Shown here: one piece after another, positions 51,498-61,656 of the stretch
How the letters are laid out: every line of letters begins with the position of its first letter
Numbering within the stretch: the first letter of the stretch is position 1
Assembly: GCA_947483555.1 (NCBI GenBank)
Contig: CANKMW010000002.1
Coordinates: forward strand, 124,001 to 188,000
Direction of reading: 5' to 3'
Source: Myxococcales bacterium
Lineage (GTDB): Bacteria > Myxococcota_A > Polyangia > Haliangiales > Haliangiaceae
DNA: 64,000 nucleotides
Position numbers and translations under genes: made by a program
Notes under the pieces: model-generated
The model's input: the letters and a program-made list of their open reading frames with translations, nothing else
Databases searched by the model: none
What the model was told of the DNA's origin: nothing

Positions 51498-52496
51498 GTG
51501 CTCCCTGTGACGCAACTCGAGGTCCTCGTTGTCGGCGCCGGCTCCGTGGGCCAGGTGTTCGCGCGCCATTACCAGCTCGGCGGCGCGCGGGTCACCATGT
51601 TCGTGCGCGACAAGTACCGGGCCGAGGTCGCGCGCGGCTTCGACCTGTACCCGCTCAACAAGCGCGGTCGCGCCGCCGTGCGCTTCGACGGCTTCGACGT
51701 CGTGGCCGACGCCAAGGAGCTCGCCGGGCGCCGCTTCGATCAGGTGCTGCTGACCGTTTCGTCACCGGCGCTACGCGGCGCGTGGCTGCCCGAGCTGATC
51801 CGCGCCGCGGGCGAGGCGACGATCGTCGCGCTCCAGCCCGGACTCGACGACCGCAGCGTCCTGGCCGCCGCCGGCGCCTCCGAGGCTCGGCTGGTGCAGG
51901 GCATGATCTCGCTGATCAGCTACCACGCGCCGCTGCCCGGGGAGACGCGCTTCCCGAAACCGGGCATGGCGTACTGGTTCCCGCCGCTGTCGCCGAGCCC
52001 GTTCTCGGGACCGGCCGAGCGCACGGCCGCCGTGATCGCGGCGCTCAAGAAGGGCGGCCTGCCGGCCAAGCAGCACCGCGACGTGCCGCACAGCGCCGGC
52101 TTCCCGTCGGCGGTGATGATGCCGTACCTGGTCGCCCTCGAGCTGGGCGGCTGGACGATGCGCGGCACGGCCCGCACCGGCAAGCTCGCGCTCGGCGGCC
52201 GCGGCGCGCGCGAGGCGCTCGACGTGGTTCGCCATCTGCTCGGCCGGGCGCCGTTTGGCCTCGGCGCGCTGACCCGCCCGCGCCTGCTGCGCGCCGGGCT
52301 GTGGGCGGCCCGTCCGCTGATCCCGCTGCCGCTCGAGATCTACCTGAAGGAGCACTTCACCAAGGTCGGCGACCAGACCCGCGAGTTCCTCGACGGCTAC
52401 ATCGCGAAGGGCCGCAGCGCGGGCCTGCCGGTTGCGGCGCTCGAGCAGCTGGCGGGCGAGCTGGCGGTGGCGCGCGGCGGCGGCGCGGCGAACTGA
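51498..52496 (+). CDS. Ketopantoate reductase (PanE/ApbA)-like protein
   Basis: A 332-aa NADPH-binding oxidoreductase. The N-terminal Rossmann motif is EVLVVGAGSVGQVFARHY; LLTVSSPAL and ATIVALQPGLDDRSVLAAAG align with the PanE core, where a Lys and a later Glu/Ser in the helical C-terminal domain bind ketopantoate. The C-terminal half is atypical (PLEIYLKEHFTKVGDQTREFLDGYI), so the true substrate may not be ketopantoate. The GTG start is at 51498. It is divergent from tig, with a 94-bp gap holding both promoters. Confidence 0.75.
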   Translation: MLPVTQLEVLVVGAGSVGQVFARHYQLGGARVTMFVRDKYRAEVARGFDLYPLNKRGRAAVRFDGFDVVADAKELAGRRFDQVLLTVSSPALRGAWLPELIRAAGEATIVALQPGLDDRSVLAAAGASEARLVQGMISLISYHAPLPGETRFPKPGMAYWFPPLSPSPFSGPAERTAAVIAALKKGGLPAKQHRDVPHSAGFPSAVMMPYLVALELGGWTMRGTARTGKLALGGRGAREALDVVRHLLGRAPFGLGALTRPRLLRAGLWAARPLIPLPLEIYLKEHFTKVGDQTREFLDGYIAKGRSAGLPVAALEQLAGELAVARGGGAAN

Positions 52497-52519
52497 CGCC
52501 CGCGGCGGCGCGATCTTGG

Positions 52520-53047
52520 CTAGCGTGATCGCTTCGCCTTCGCGACGCGCCGCAGCCGCGCGAAGTCGATGCCACCGAGCGCCGCGACGTCGACCTGATA
52601 CGTCCCCGGCTCGAGCTTCGCCCTGACGAGCCCGTTCGAGGTGTCGATCGTGGCGAGGTCGTTGGTCGCGAGCGCCGAATCGACGACGACGAAGCGCCCG
52701 TCGCCGAGCGTCAGCTTCGTGAACCCCTTCCACGCCTTCGCCGGGACCGACGCGACGAGCTTGCTGGCGCGCGCGCGCGTGTGCGAGCAACCCTCGCGGA
52801 TGAACGTGCCGCCGGCCGGCTCCTTCAACCACGTCGTGTGCATCTCACCCTCGAAGATCAACACCTTCGATCCCGCGAGCGGCATCGTCGAGAACCCCCC
52901 GTACTCCGTGCGCCGCACCTTGCTCGACCGCTCCAGGTACCGGGCGTGGAAGTCGTCGTCGGCGATGCCAGGCCACTCGGCCGCGATCTCGGTGGGCACC
53001 AGCACCACCGGCGAGCCGTTCGAGCTTGCGAAAGGAAGATCCGCCAT
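52520..53047 (-). CDS. Imm21-like immunity protein
   Basis: A 175-aa cytoplasmic protein with no signal peptide. The N-terminal FASSNGSPVVLVPTEIAAEWPG, then YGGFSTMPLAGSKVLIFEGEMHTTWL and GGTFIREGC, resemble the Imm21 immunity family (SNGGPLILxP-type start). The C-terminal part (ATNDLATIDTSNGLVRAKLEPGTYQVDVA) looks like an added strand-rich segment. Imm proteins bind and block a cognate polymorphic toxin. It is divergent from the caspase-fold-like gene at 53122 with only 74 bp between, and converges with the PanE-like gene. The family match is by eye and moderate. Confidence 0.55.
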   Translation of the reverse strand: MADLPFASSNGSPVVLVPTEIAAEWPGIADDDFHARYLERSSKVRRTEYGGFSTMPLAGSKVLIFEGEMHTTWLKEPAGGTFIREGCSHTRARASKLVASVPAKAWKGFTKLTLGDGRFVVVDSALATNDLATIDTSNGLVRAKLEPGTYQVDVAALGGIDFARLRRVAKAKRSR

Positions 53048-53121
53048 CGCGATTCAGTCTACCAGGGCGCGAGCCTCGGCTTCGGCCTGGCGATCAGAGC
53101 CCTCGCGTAGTCTCCGGACCC

Positions 53122-53715
53122 ATGGCCCGAGCGGGGATCTTCTGCCTCGAGACCGGTGACTGGTGGGGGCGGCTTCGCGACCACACCACCGTCGAGCCGG
53201 TCATGGAGCTGCTGTCGCAGCCCGGACTCGCGCCGGTGCCGTGCATCCATCGCACCGTGATGACGTACGAGGAGTTCGCCACCTACCTCAAGGAGTGGAC
53301 GCGACCCAAGAACGCGTCGCTCAACGTCCTCTATCTCGCGTTTCACGGTCAGACCAACGGCCTCGACTTCGTGTGGACGTCGCGGCGCACGCCGGACATC
53401 TCGCTCGCCGAGCTCGGCAAGCTCCTCGAGCGGCGCTGCGAGGGCCGGGTCGTCCACCTCGGCACCTGCCTCGGCCTGCGCGACGACGACGAGGTCGCGA
53501 AGTTCGTGCGGACCACGCGGTGTCTGGCCTTCTCGGGATATGCCAGGACGGTCGGCTGGATGAAGTCGGCCGCGCTCGACCTGCTCTACTTCTCGGCCCT
53601 CGGCACGCACGGCGTGTCGAGGCGCGGCCTCGACGCCGCCGGCGCCGATCTCGAGCAGGACGCCGCCGGGCTGGTGCGCCAGTTCGGCTTCCAGATCAAC
53701 TTCCAGCGCCGCTGA
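53122..53715 (+). CDS. Caspase/CHAT-fold-like protein (DUF6642-like)
   Basis: A 197-aa cytoplasmic protein. The pattern LNVLYLAFHGQTNG with H75 and RVVHLGTCLGLRDDD with C116 places a His and a Cys at the ends of consecutive hydrophobic strands, the layout of caspase-like (C14/CHAT) peptidases. The surrounding text (AGIFCLETGDWWGRL at the start, PDISLAELGKLLERRCEG between) recalls the DUF6642 family. No partner domains such as TPRs are attached. Whether it is a protease is inference; C8, C41 and C134 are other cysteines. Divergent from the Imm21-like gene. Start ATG 53122 is chosen; the upstream frame overlaps that gene. Confidence 0.6.
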   Translation: MARAGIFCLETGDWWGRLRDHTTVEPVMELLSQPGLAPVPCIHRTVMTYEEFATYLKEWTRPKNASLNVLYLAFHGQTNGLDFVWTSRRTPDISLAELGKLLERRCEGRVVHLGTCLGLRDDDEVAKFVRTTRCLAFSGYARTVGWMKSAALDLLYFSALGTHGVSRRGLDAAGADLEQDAAGLVRQFGFQINFQRR

Positions 53716-53733
53716 GGTGCTAGGTTGGCGGCG

Positions 53734-54180
53734 ATGTTCGATCGATGGCTGGTCGCTGGCGCCGCACCGGCGATCGACGCCGCCCTGGCCTCGATCGCGC
53801 CGGCGCGTGACGCCGCGGTCGTGGTGGTGGCCGACGCTCGGCTGGCCCGCGCGCTCGCCAGCCGCGGCCGCGCCGTGACGCTGGTCGGCGCCGACGAGCG
53901 CGCGGTGCGCAAGCTGGGCACGGCGGTCACCGTCGTCGAGACGATCCCCGATCGCAGCGCCGCCGCGTTGATCGGGTGTGGGGCCGGCGAGCGCGACGAC
54001 TGGGAACAGGTCCTCGGTGGCTGGGCGCGCGCGGTCGCCGACGGCGGCGGCCTGGTGCTGGTCGATCGTGCACCGGCGATCGAGCTGTCCCGACGCGCGC
54101 TGTGCGCCGGTCTCGCGGCGCTCGAGCAGCGGGTCGCCGGACGCTGGATCGTGACCAGCGGCCTGGTCAGCGACCTGTAG
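53734..54180 (+). CDS. Methyltransferase-like small protein, hypothetical
   Basis: A 148-aa cytoplasmic protein. Alternating hydrophobic strands and helices (AAVVVVADARLARALASRGR, AVTLVGADERAVRKLG, AVADGGGLVLVDR) suggest a class I methyltransferase-like Rossmann fold, but no complete glycine-rich SAM motif is seen. It may be a shortened relative. ATG 53734 lies 18 bp after the caspase-like gene and could be co-transcribed with it. Its end overlaps the convergent PEGA gene by 14 bp. Confidence 0.55.
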   Translation: MFDRWLVAGAAPAIDAALASIAPARDAAVVVVADARLARALASRGRAVTLVGADERAVRKLGTAVTVVETIPDRSAAALIGCGAGERDDWEQVLGGWARAVADGGGLVLVDRAPAIELSRRALCAGLAALEQRVAGRWIVTSGLVSDL

Positions 54181-55399
54181 GCGAGGCGCCCGGCGTCGCC
54201 GGCGCGAACGCCGATGCGCGCAGGTGCCAGATCACGCCGGCGAGCACGAAGCCGGCCCCGACCCGATAGTCGCCGTCGGCGTCGGAGCTGAGCACCGACG
54301 CGACGCCACCCTCGAGGTGGAGATCCCACGCGGTGCGGCCGGCGCCCAGGTCGGCGATCATGAGGCCGCCGACCGCGCGCGCGTTGCTTGCGGCGGTGAC
54401 CAGCGACGCCCCTCCGCCCAGGTAAGGACGGACCCGGCCGGTGAGGACGAACAGGCGCAGGCCGAGCGCGTAGCCCACGCCGCCCTCGCCGAACGCCAGC
54501 CCGGTGTAGGCGTCGGCGCGCCGGCCGCTCGAGCGCCAGCCGAAGGTGACGTCGAACCCCAGCGGCGAGTCTGCGACGAACGCGCCGCCGGCGTCGACCC
54601 CGAGCAAGATCCCGAGGTTCTTGGCCGGCGGCGTCGGATCGACGTAGCCCAGCGGTCGCACCATGCCGGCGGTGATCTGCGATGTGCCGTCGGGCGGCAC
54701 GTCGACCACTCGCTCGACGGTCGTGAAGCTGACCTTCTCGACGATCACGATGTGGCGTCCCGGTGGCAACGCGCCGCGCCACGGCGTCACCCCGACCGGC
54801 GCGCCGTCGACCCGCACCGTGGCGCCGGCCTCGTTGGAGTTGACCACCAGCGTGCCGTTGCCACCGACGGCGAGCGTGACCACGGCCGGCTCGGCGAACT
54901 CGACGTTGATCACCCGCGTCGACGTGGTGCCAGCGTGCTCGGCGACGATCTGATGCTGTCCGCCCGGCAGCTTGAGCTCGACCGGGGCCCGGCCCTTGCG
55001 CTCACCATCGACGACGATCATGGCGCCAGCCGGCGCGCTCTCGATCGTCACCGTCGACGGCTTGCGGCGCAGGCCGTCGATCGTGCGCTCGACCTTGGCC
55101 CGATCCGCCGCGTCGGGGGCGTCGGTGATGTAGCGGCCGTAGTACGCCGCCGCCTGGCGCAGCTCGGACAGCTTCTCGTACACGACCGCGACGTTGAACA
55201 GCACGTCGTGGTGGGGCGCCAGCTCGTACGCGGTCAGGTACTCGTCGACGGCCGTGCGCCAGTCCCGTCGCTCCTCGGCGGCGGCGGCCCGCGCGAACGC
55301 GGCCTTGGCCTTGGCGCGATTGTCGGGCTGCGCGAGGGCGGGCGCGGCGACCACCATCACGGCGACGTACACGGCGAGGATCGGGGCGAGGAGTCGCAT
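54167..55399 (-). CDS. PEGA-domain protein with TPR and C-terminal barrel-like part
   Basis: A 410-aa exported protein. The signal peptide ends APALAQ. Residues about 25-105 are TPR-like (AAAAEERRDWRTAVDEYLTAYEL, DVLFNVAVVYEKLSELRQAAAYYGRYI). Two PEGA domains follow: STVTIESAPAGAMIVVDGERKGRAPVEL, and TLVVNSNEAGATVRVDGAPVGVTPWRG. The last ~160 residues look like amphipathic barrel strands (VRPYLGGGASLVTAASNARAV). PEGA domains bind surface or wall components. It follows the PEGA-containing kinase gene by 22 bp on the same strand, so both could act in one envelope-sensing pathway. ATG 55399 is chosen. Confidence 0.85.
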   Translation of the reverse strand: MRLLAPILAVYVAVMVVAAPALAQPDNRAKAKAAFARAAAAEERRDWRTAVDEYLTAYELAPHHDVLFNVAVVYEKLSELRQAAAYYGRYITDAPDAADRAKVERTIDGLRRKPSTVTIESAPAGAMIVVDGERKGRAPVELKLPGGQHQIVAEHAGTTSTRVINVEFAEPAVVTLAVGGNGTLVVNSNEAGATVRVDGAPVGVTPWRGALPPGRHIVIVEKVSFTTVERVVDVPPDGTSQITAGMVRPLGYVDPTPPAKNLGILLGVDAGGAFVADSPLGFDVTFGWRSSGRRADAYTGLAFGEGGVGYALGLRLFVLTGRVRPYLGGGASLVTAASNARAVGGLMIADLGAGRTAWDLHLEGGVASVLSSDADGDYRVGAGFVLAGVIWHLRASAFAPATPGASPTGR

Positions 55400-55421
55400 C
55401 GGCGCGCTGATCCGTACTCTA

Positions 55422-57233
55422 TCAGTCGCCGTAGGGGTTCTTCTTCGTGCCGCGGTCACGATCGCGGTCACGATCGCGGTCACGGTCGCGGTCGACCGGC
55501 GGATCGTCATCGTAGGGGTTGCGCGGACCGTCGCCCGGCTTGCCGCTGCCGCTGCCACCGCCATCGCCGGGCTTCGCGCTGCCGCTGCCGCTGCCGTCGC
55601 CACCGCCCGGCCTGGCGCTGCCGCCGCCGCCACCGTCGCCCGGCTTCGCGCTGCCGCCGCCACCGCCCGGCTTCGCGCTGCCGCCACTGCCACCGCCAAC
55701 GCCAACGCCAACGCCGGGATTTGTCCGCCCACCGGATCGCAGGCCCTGGGTCGCCCCCGAGCCCTTGCCCGGCGTCGCGACCTCCGCCTTGGCCAGGGTC
55801 GCCGACCACATGTCGTCGCGGCCGCCGCGGACCGATTTCTTGATCAGCTCGTCGCTGAATCCGTCCTTGACCAGCCGGATCTCGTGAATCCCGGCCGCCA
55901 GCTCGGCCACCACCAGCGGCGTCTTGCCGCGCTCGACGCCGTCGACGAAGACCGTGGCGCCGGCCGGTTGCGAGACGATCTCCAGATTTCCGGTATCGGC
56001 GACCGCCGCGCTGCCTTCAACCGAGCCCGACTCGGTGCCGGCCCCGGCCGGCGTCGATCCGGCGGCTGGCCCGTCGACGCGGCGCTCACGGTCGCCGAGC
56101 CCGACCGCCAGGATCACCGCCGCCGCCAGCACGGCCAGGCCGGCGACGGCGAACGGCCACCGTGATCGTACCGCCGCCACCGACACCGCCGGCATCCCGG
56201 CCAGCTGACTACCGGTCGGCACCGCGATGCCCGGCGTCGAATACGGTCCTGCCACCGCGCGCCCCATCGCCATCGGCGACTCCGCCGAGGTGCGACTGGC
56301 GCCGGGATGCGGGCCACTGCCGCCCAGCGTCGACATCTGATCGGAGTAGGCGAGCTCCTCGGGAGCCGGGATCGCGCCCGCCATCTCGGCGGCGCTCTGG
56401 AAGCGGTGCGCCGGGTCCTTCGCGAGGGCGTGGTGCACCGCGCCCACCAGGCGGCGCGGTAGGTCGGGCCGCGCCGCGCCCAGTGGGGGCGGCGCCATGT
56501 TGAGGTGCTGGGTGATCAGCGCGATGTAGCTCGGGGCCTGGAACGGCGGGTGGCCGGCGAGCAGCTCGTAGAGCATCACCCCGACCGCGTACAGATCGAC
56601 ACGAGCATCGACCTCGCCGAGCGCCATCGCCTGTTCGGGCGCCATGTACACCGGCGTGCCGATCACCGCGCCGGTGGCGGTCAGGCGCACCTTGCTCTCG
56701 GTCGAGGCCATGAACTTCGAGATGCCGAAGTCCATGATCTTGACGAAGTCGACGCGACCGCCCTTGGTGACCAGGAAGACGTTCTCCGGCTTCATGTCGC
56801 GGTGGACGATGCCCTTGGCGTGGGCGGCGCCGAGGCCGCGCAACACCTGCCGCACCACGTCGACGGCGCGCGCCGCCGGCATCGGCCCGCTGGCGGCCAG
56901 CACGTCGGACAGGCTGGCGCCCTCGAGGAGCTCCATGACGATGTAGCTGCGACCGTCGGCGTGCATGCCGGCATCGGTGACCTCGACGATGTGCTCGTCG
57001 CCGATCGCGCTGGCGGTGCGAGCCTCGCGCTGGAACCGTGCCACCACCTCGGGATCGTCGGCGTACTTGTCGAGCAGCAGCTTGACCGCGACCCGCTTGC
57101 CGAGGCCGGTGTGATCGGCCTCGTAGACCACCCCCATGCCGCCCTTGCCGATGCGCCGCAACAGCAGGTATCGCCCCCCGACCGTCTGGCCGAGGAGGGG
57201 GTCGCTGACTGTGTCGGGGCGCACGCTGGCCAT
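55422..57233 (-). CDS. Ser/Thr protein kinase with PEGA domain and repetitive tail
   Basis: A 603-aa membrane kinase. Kinase domain about 20-280: GKGGMGVVY, K51, HRDMKPEN (144-151), DFG (168-170), APEQ. Linker, then a transmembrane helix at about 355-376 (WPFAVAGLAVLAAAVILAVGL). Outer part: a PEGA domain at about 405-470 (NLEIVSQPAGATVFVDGVERG, KTPLVVAELAAGIHEIRLVK), then a Gly/Ser/Lys/Pro repeat region (AKPGDGGGGGSARPGGG) and an Arg-Asp dipeptide run ending KKNPYGD. ATG 57233 is chosen. The 124-bp gap upstream to the PBP gene holds a hairpin at 57300-57334. Confidence 0.9.
   Translation of the reverse strand: MASVRPDTVSDPLLGQTVGGRYLLLRRIGKGGMGVVYEADHTGLGKRVAVKLLLDKYADDPEVVARFQREARTASAIGDEHIVEVTDAGMHADGRSYIVMELLEGASLSDVLAASGPMPAARAVDVVRQVLRGLGAAHAKGIVHRDMKPENVFLVTKGGRVDFVKIMDFGISKFMASTESKVRLTATGAVIGTPVYMAPEQAMALGEVDARVDLYAVGVMLYELLAGHPPFQAPSYIALITQHLNMAPPPLGAARPDLPRRLVGAVHHALAKDPAHRFQSAAEMAGAIPAPEELAYSDQMSTLGGSGPHPGASRTSAESPMAMGRAVAGPYSTPGIAVPTGSQLAGMPAVSVAAVRSRWPFAVAGLAVLAAAVILAVGLGDRERRVDGPAAGSTPAGAGTESGSVEGSAAVADTGNLEIVSQPAGATVFVDGVERGKTPLVVAELAAGIHEIRLVKDGFSDELIKKSVRGGRDDMWSATLAKAEVATPGKGSGATQGLRSGGRTNPGVGVGVGGGSGGSAKPGGGGGSAKPGDGGGGGSARPGGGDGSGSGSAKPGDGGGSGSGKPGDGPRNPYDDDPPVDRDRDRDRDRDRDRGTKKNPYGD
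55451..55493. repeat. 12-bp tandem repeats coding Arg-Asp run
   Basis: Three and a half copies of CGCGGTCACGAT (on the + strand) within the 3' end of the kinase gene, coding DRDRDRDR on the minus strand. A further Gly/Ser/Pro-coding repetitive tract spans about 55540-55712. Confidence 0.75.
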
Positions 57234-57299
57234 GATCCTAGCCTGGGACCAGCCGCTATGACGGACTGGTTGCCTCGGGCCTTCAACGTCAACGCGCGG

Positions 57300-57334
57300 G
57301 ATTGCCATTCCGGTCGGCGACCGCGCTGGCAATC
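57300..57334. other. Nested hairpin between PBP and kinase genes
   Basis: Outer arms GATTGCCA / TGGCAATC (perfect 8 bp) enclose an inner CGGTC-GGC-GACCG stem. It follows the stop of the penicillin-binding protein gene (57358), without a T-run. It may be a terminator-like or processing structure; its TTGCCA...TGGCAA outer motif recalls the palindrome at 12596-12610. Confidence 0.4.
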
Positions 57335-57357
57335 GCTGGCTGCCTGCGTGGTGACGG

Positions 57358-59946
<2,589 letters not shown>

Positions 59947-60043
59947 CTCAGCTTGGTTCCTGGGGCGGGAATCTAGCCAACAGGTCCAGCGCTCGGCAAG
60001 CGTCTCCTATTCCGCATCGGTTCCTTGCTACGATCACGGGGTC

Positions 60044-60619
60044 TTGAAGCGAAGCCTTCTCCTGGTCGCGGGCGCCGGGCTGGCGGGAGTGGCGGCCTAC
60101 ATGCTGCTGAGCGGGCGTGGTGGCGAGCCTGAGGTCGTGCATCCCGAGCACCCTGGATCGGGTGTCACCCACCCGGCGGCGGGTGTCAGCCACCCGGCGG
60201 CGAGCCTTCCACCTGCGCGGCGGCACCCGGGCGCCGCGACCACGGGCGGCCCGGCGGGTGGAATCGAGCCGGTCCCTGCCGCGAACGGGGCCGCCACGCT
60301 CGCCTTCCATCAGGAGATGCGCGACCCGGGCTGGGCGGCTGATCAGGAGCGCGAGCTGACGGCGCGGCTCCGCCGGATCGTCGATGACCTGACCGCTCGC
60401 GGGACGGCGGTCGACATCGATGGCGTCGAGTGCCGGCGGACGCAGTGCCGGGTGGACATTCACACCCGCGACGCCGCCGCCCTGGGCAAGCTGTACGGCT
60501 CGCTCGAGAGCGGGGACGGCCTCTACGGCTGGGCCGACACGGTGGTGCTCGACGCCGTCGAGACCGCGGCCGATGGCCAGGTCGAGACCCACGTGACCGC
60601 CGTCTTCGACCGCGATTAG
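60044..60619 (+). CDS. Hypothetical membrane-anchored protein with His-Pro repeats
   Basis: A 191-aa protein. TTG 60044 gives KRSLLLVAGAGLAGVAAYMLL, an uncleaved signal-anchor; no ATG/GTG is usable upstream, and a GGGG stretch precedes it. A His/Pro/Ala-rich linker follows with three repeats (PEHPGSG, THPAAGV, SHPAAS). The C-terminal ~100 residues are compact (LRRIVDDLTARGTAVDIDGV, ECRRTQCRVDIHTRDAAALG) with two Cys in CRRTQC that could form a disulfide. No family is recognised. Promoter-like TACGAT at 60029-60034. It is divergent from PBP1A and converges with the sigma factor gene 17 bp away. Confidence 0.6.
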   Translation: MKRSLLLVAGAGLAGVAAYMLLSGRGGEPEVVHPEHPGSGVTHPAAGVSHPAASLPPARRHPGAATTGGPAGGIEPVPAANGAATLAFHQEMRDPGWAADQERELTARLRRIVDDLTARGTAVDIDGVECRRTQCRVDIHTRDAAALGKLYGSLESGDGLYGWADTVVLDAVETAADGQVETHVTAVFDRD

Positions 60620-60636
60620 CGGTGCGCTGCCTCGAA

Positions 60637-61290
60637 TCAGGCCGGCGCGAGGTCGGCGATCGCGCTCATGGTCTGGATGCGATCGAGGCAACGGCGCAGG
60701 TGCGAACGGATCTTGTGGTTCTTCGAGTAGACCGTCTTGAGGCTGATGTTCATCTCGGCCGCGACCTCCTCGGCCTCCATGCCCCGGGCATAGAACAGGT
60801 CGAGGAACTGGCGATCCTTGTCACTGAACTCGGACAGCATCTCGTTCAGGCTCGACCACCGCTCCTTGTCGAGCAGGGTGTCGAGCGGCGTGCAGTCGTA
60901 CGGCTCGTGCGGGTCGTACGACGGGTCGAGGCGGTCGTTGACGTTGCGGCGCAGCGCGCCGCGCAGGTAGTCGAAGCCGGCGTTGACGGCGATGATGCCG
61001 ATCCACGAGCCGAGCTTGGTGCCACGGGTCGGGTCGTACATGCGGAGCTTGTGCATGTCGTCGCGGACCAGCGACACCAGCACCTCGGCGAACACCTCGT
61101 CGACGTCGGCGTTCGCTGCGTACGGTGCGTACTTGTTCGTCACCTTGGTGATGCAGCGGTAGATCAGCGCCCGGTAGCGGCGCACCAGCTCGTTCCAGCC
61201 CGTCTCCTCGCGCCGCAACACGCGGGTCAGGAGCTCGCGATCGGACCACTCGGAAGGCTTGTACGAAGGGCGAAGTGCGAGCACCGGCAT
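60637..61290 (-). CDS. Sigma-70 family (ECF-like) sigma factor
   Basis: A 217-aa RNA polymerase sigma factor. Region 2: WNELVRRYRALIYRCITKVTNK, DVDEVFAEVLVSLVRDD, KLGSWIGIIAVNAGFDYLRGA (the DRLR-like melting and -10 contacts). Region 4: FLDLFYARGMEAEEVAAEMN, ISLKTVYSKNHKIRSHLRRCL. A long spacer between (DPSYDPHEPYDCTPLDTLL) is unusual for a minimal ECF factor. No anti-sigma gene is adjacent. The start is ATG 61290; a near-perfect sigma-54 promoter (61304-61318) is placed so that its transcript would be almost leaderless. Confidence 0.9.
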   Translation of the reverse strand: MPVLALRPSYKPSEWSDRELLTRVLRREETGWNELVRRYRALIYRCITKVTNKYAPYAANADVDEVFAEVLVSLVRDDMHKLRMYDPTRGTKLGSWIGIIAVNAGFDYLRGALRRNVNDRLDPSYDPHEPYDCTPLDTLLDKERWSSLNEMLSEFSDKDRQFLDLFYARGMEAEEVAAEMNISLKTVYSKNHKIRSHLRRCLDRIQTMSAIADLAPA

Positions 61291-61303
61291 GGCGGCCGTT
61301 AGA

Positions 61304-61318
61304 GCAAGGGTGGTGCCA
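61304..61318 (-). promoter_or_regulatory. Sigma-54 (-24/-12) promoter for the sigma factor gene
   Basis: TGGCAC-N5-TTGC followed by T, a full match to the -24/-12 consensus TGGCACg-N4-TTGCw except for one optional base. GG-to-GC spacing is correct. The predicted start (12 bp beyond the GC) is about 61292, two bases before the ATG. It lies in the 366-bp gap (61291-61656), in which I see no further gene. Confidence 0.65.
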
Positions 61319-61627
61319 TCCTCAACAAGCTGAAATTACTGGGGCAAATCCGGATCGGCAGGTCTCCCACACCAACCTTTGGTCTATTCCACCATCGGGA
61401 GGGAAGAATCCCGGAGGGAGTTCCGTACCATCTTTTGCTGACGAGCCTGTGGAAGGCGAATCGAGCGCGGTGGCGGGAGCGGTGAGTGGGCATTGGTCGG
61501 TCCGACCGCCTGCAGCGTGGTCGGGATGCATCCACGCAGACCCACCCGGCACACCCGAGTGTGGCGGCACCGAGACAGCGCGAGGGCGACGCCCCACCGG
61601 TTTCGCTCACTTCGGTCGCCATCGCGG

Positions 61628-61642
61628 TGGTCCGACGGTTGC
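61628..61642 (+). promoter_or_regulatory. Sigma-54-like element before the POTRA-like gene
   Basis: TGGTCCG-N4-TTGCT: the invariant GG and GC have correct spacing, G7 and TTGCT match, but two bases after TGG differ from consensus. The predicted transcript would start near 61654, three bases before the ATG at 61657. Weaker than the opposing element at 61304-61318. Confidence 0.4.
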
Positions 61643-61656
61643 TATGTGCTGGACCG

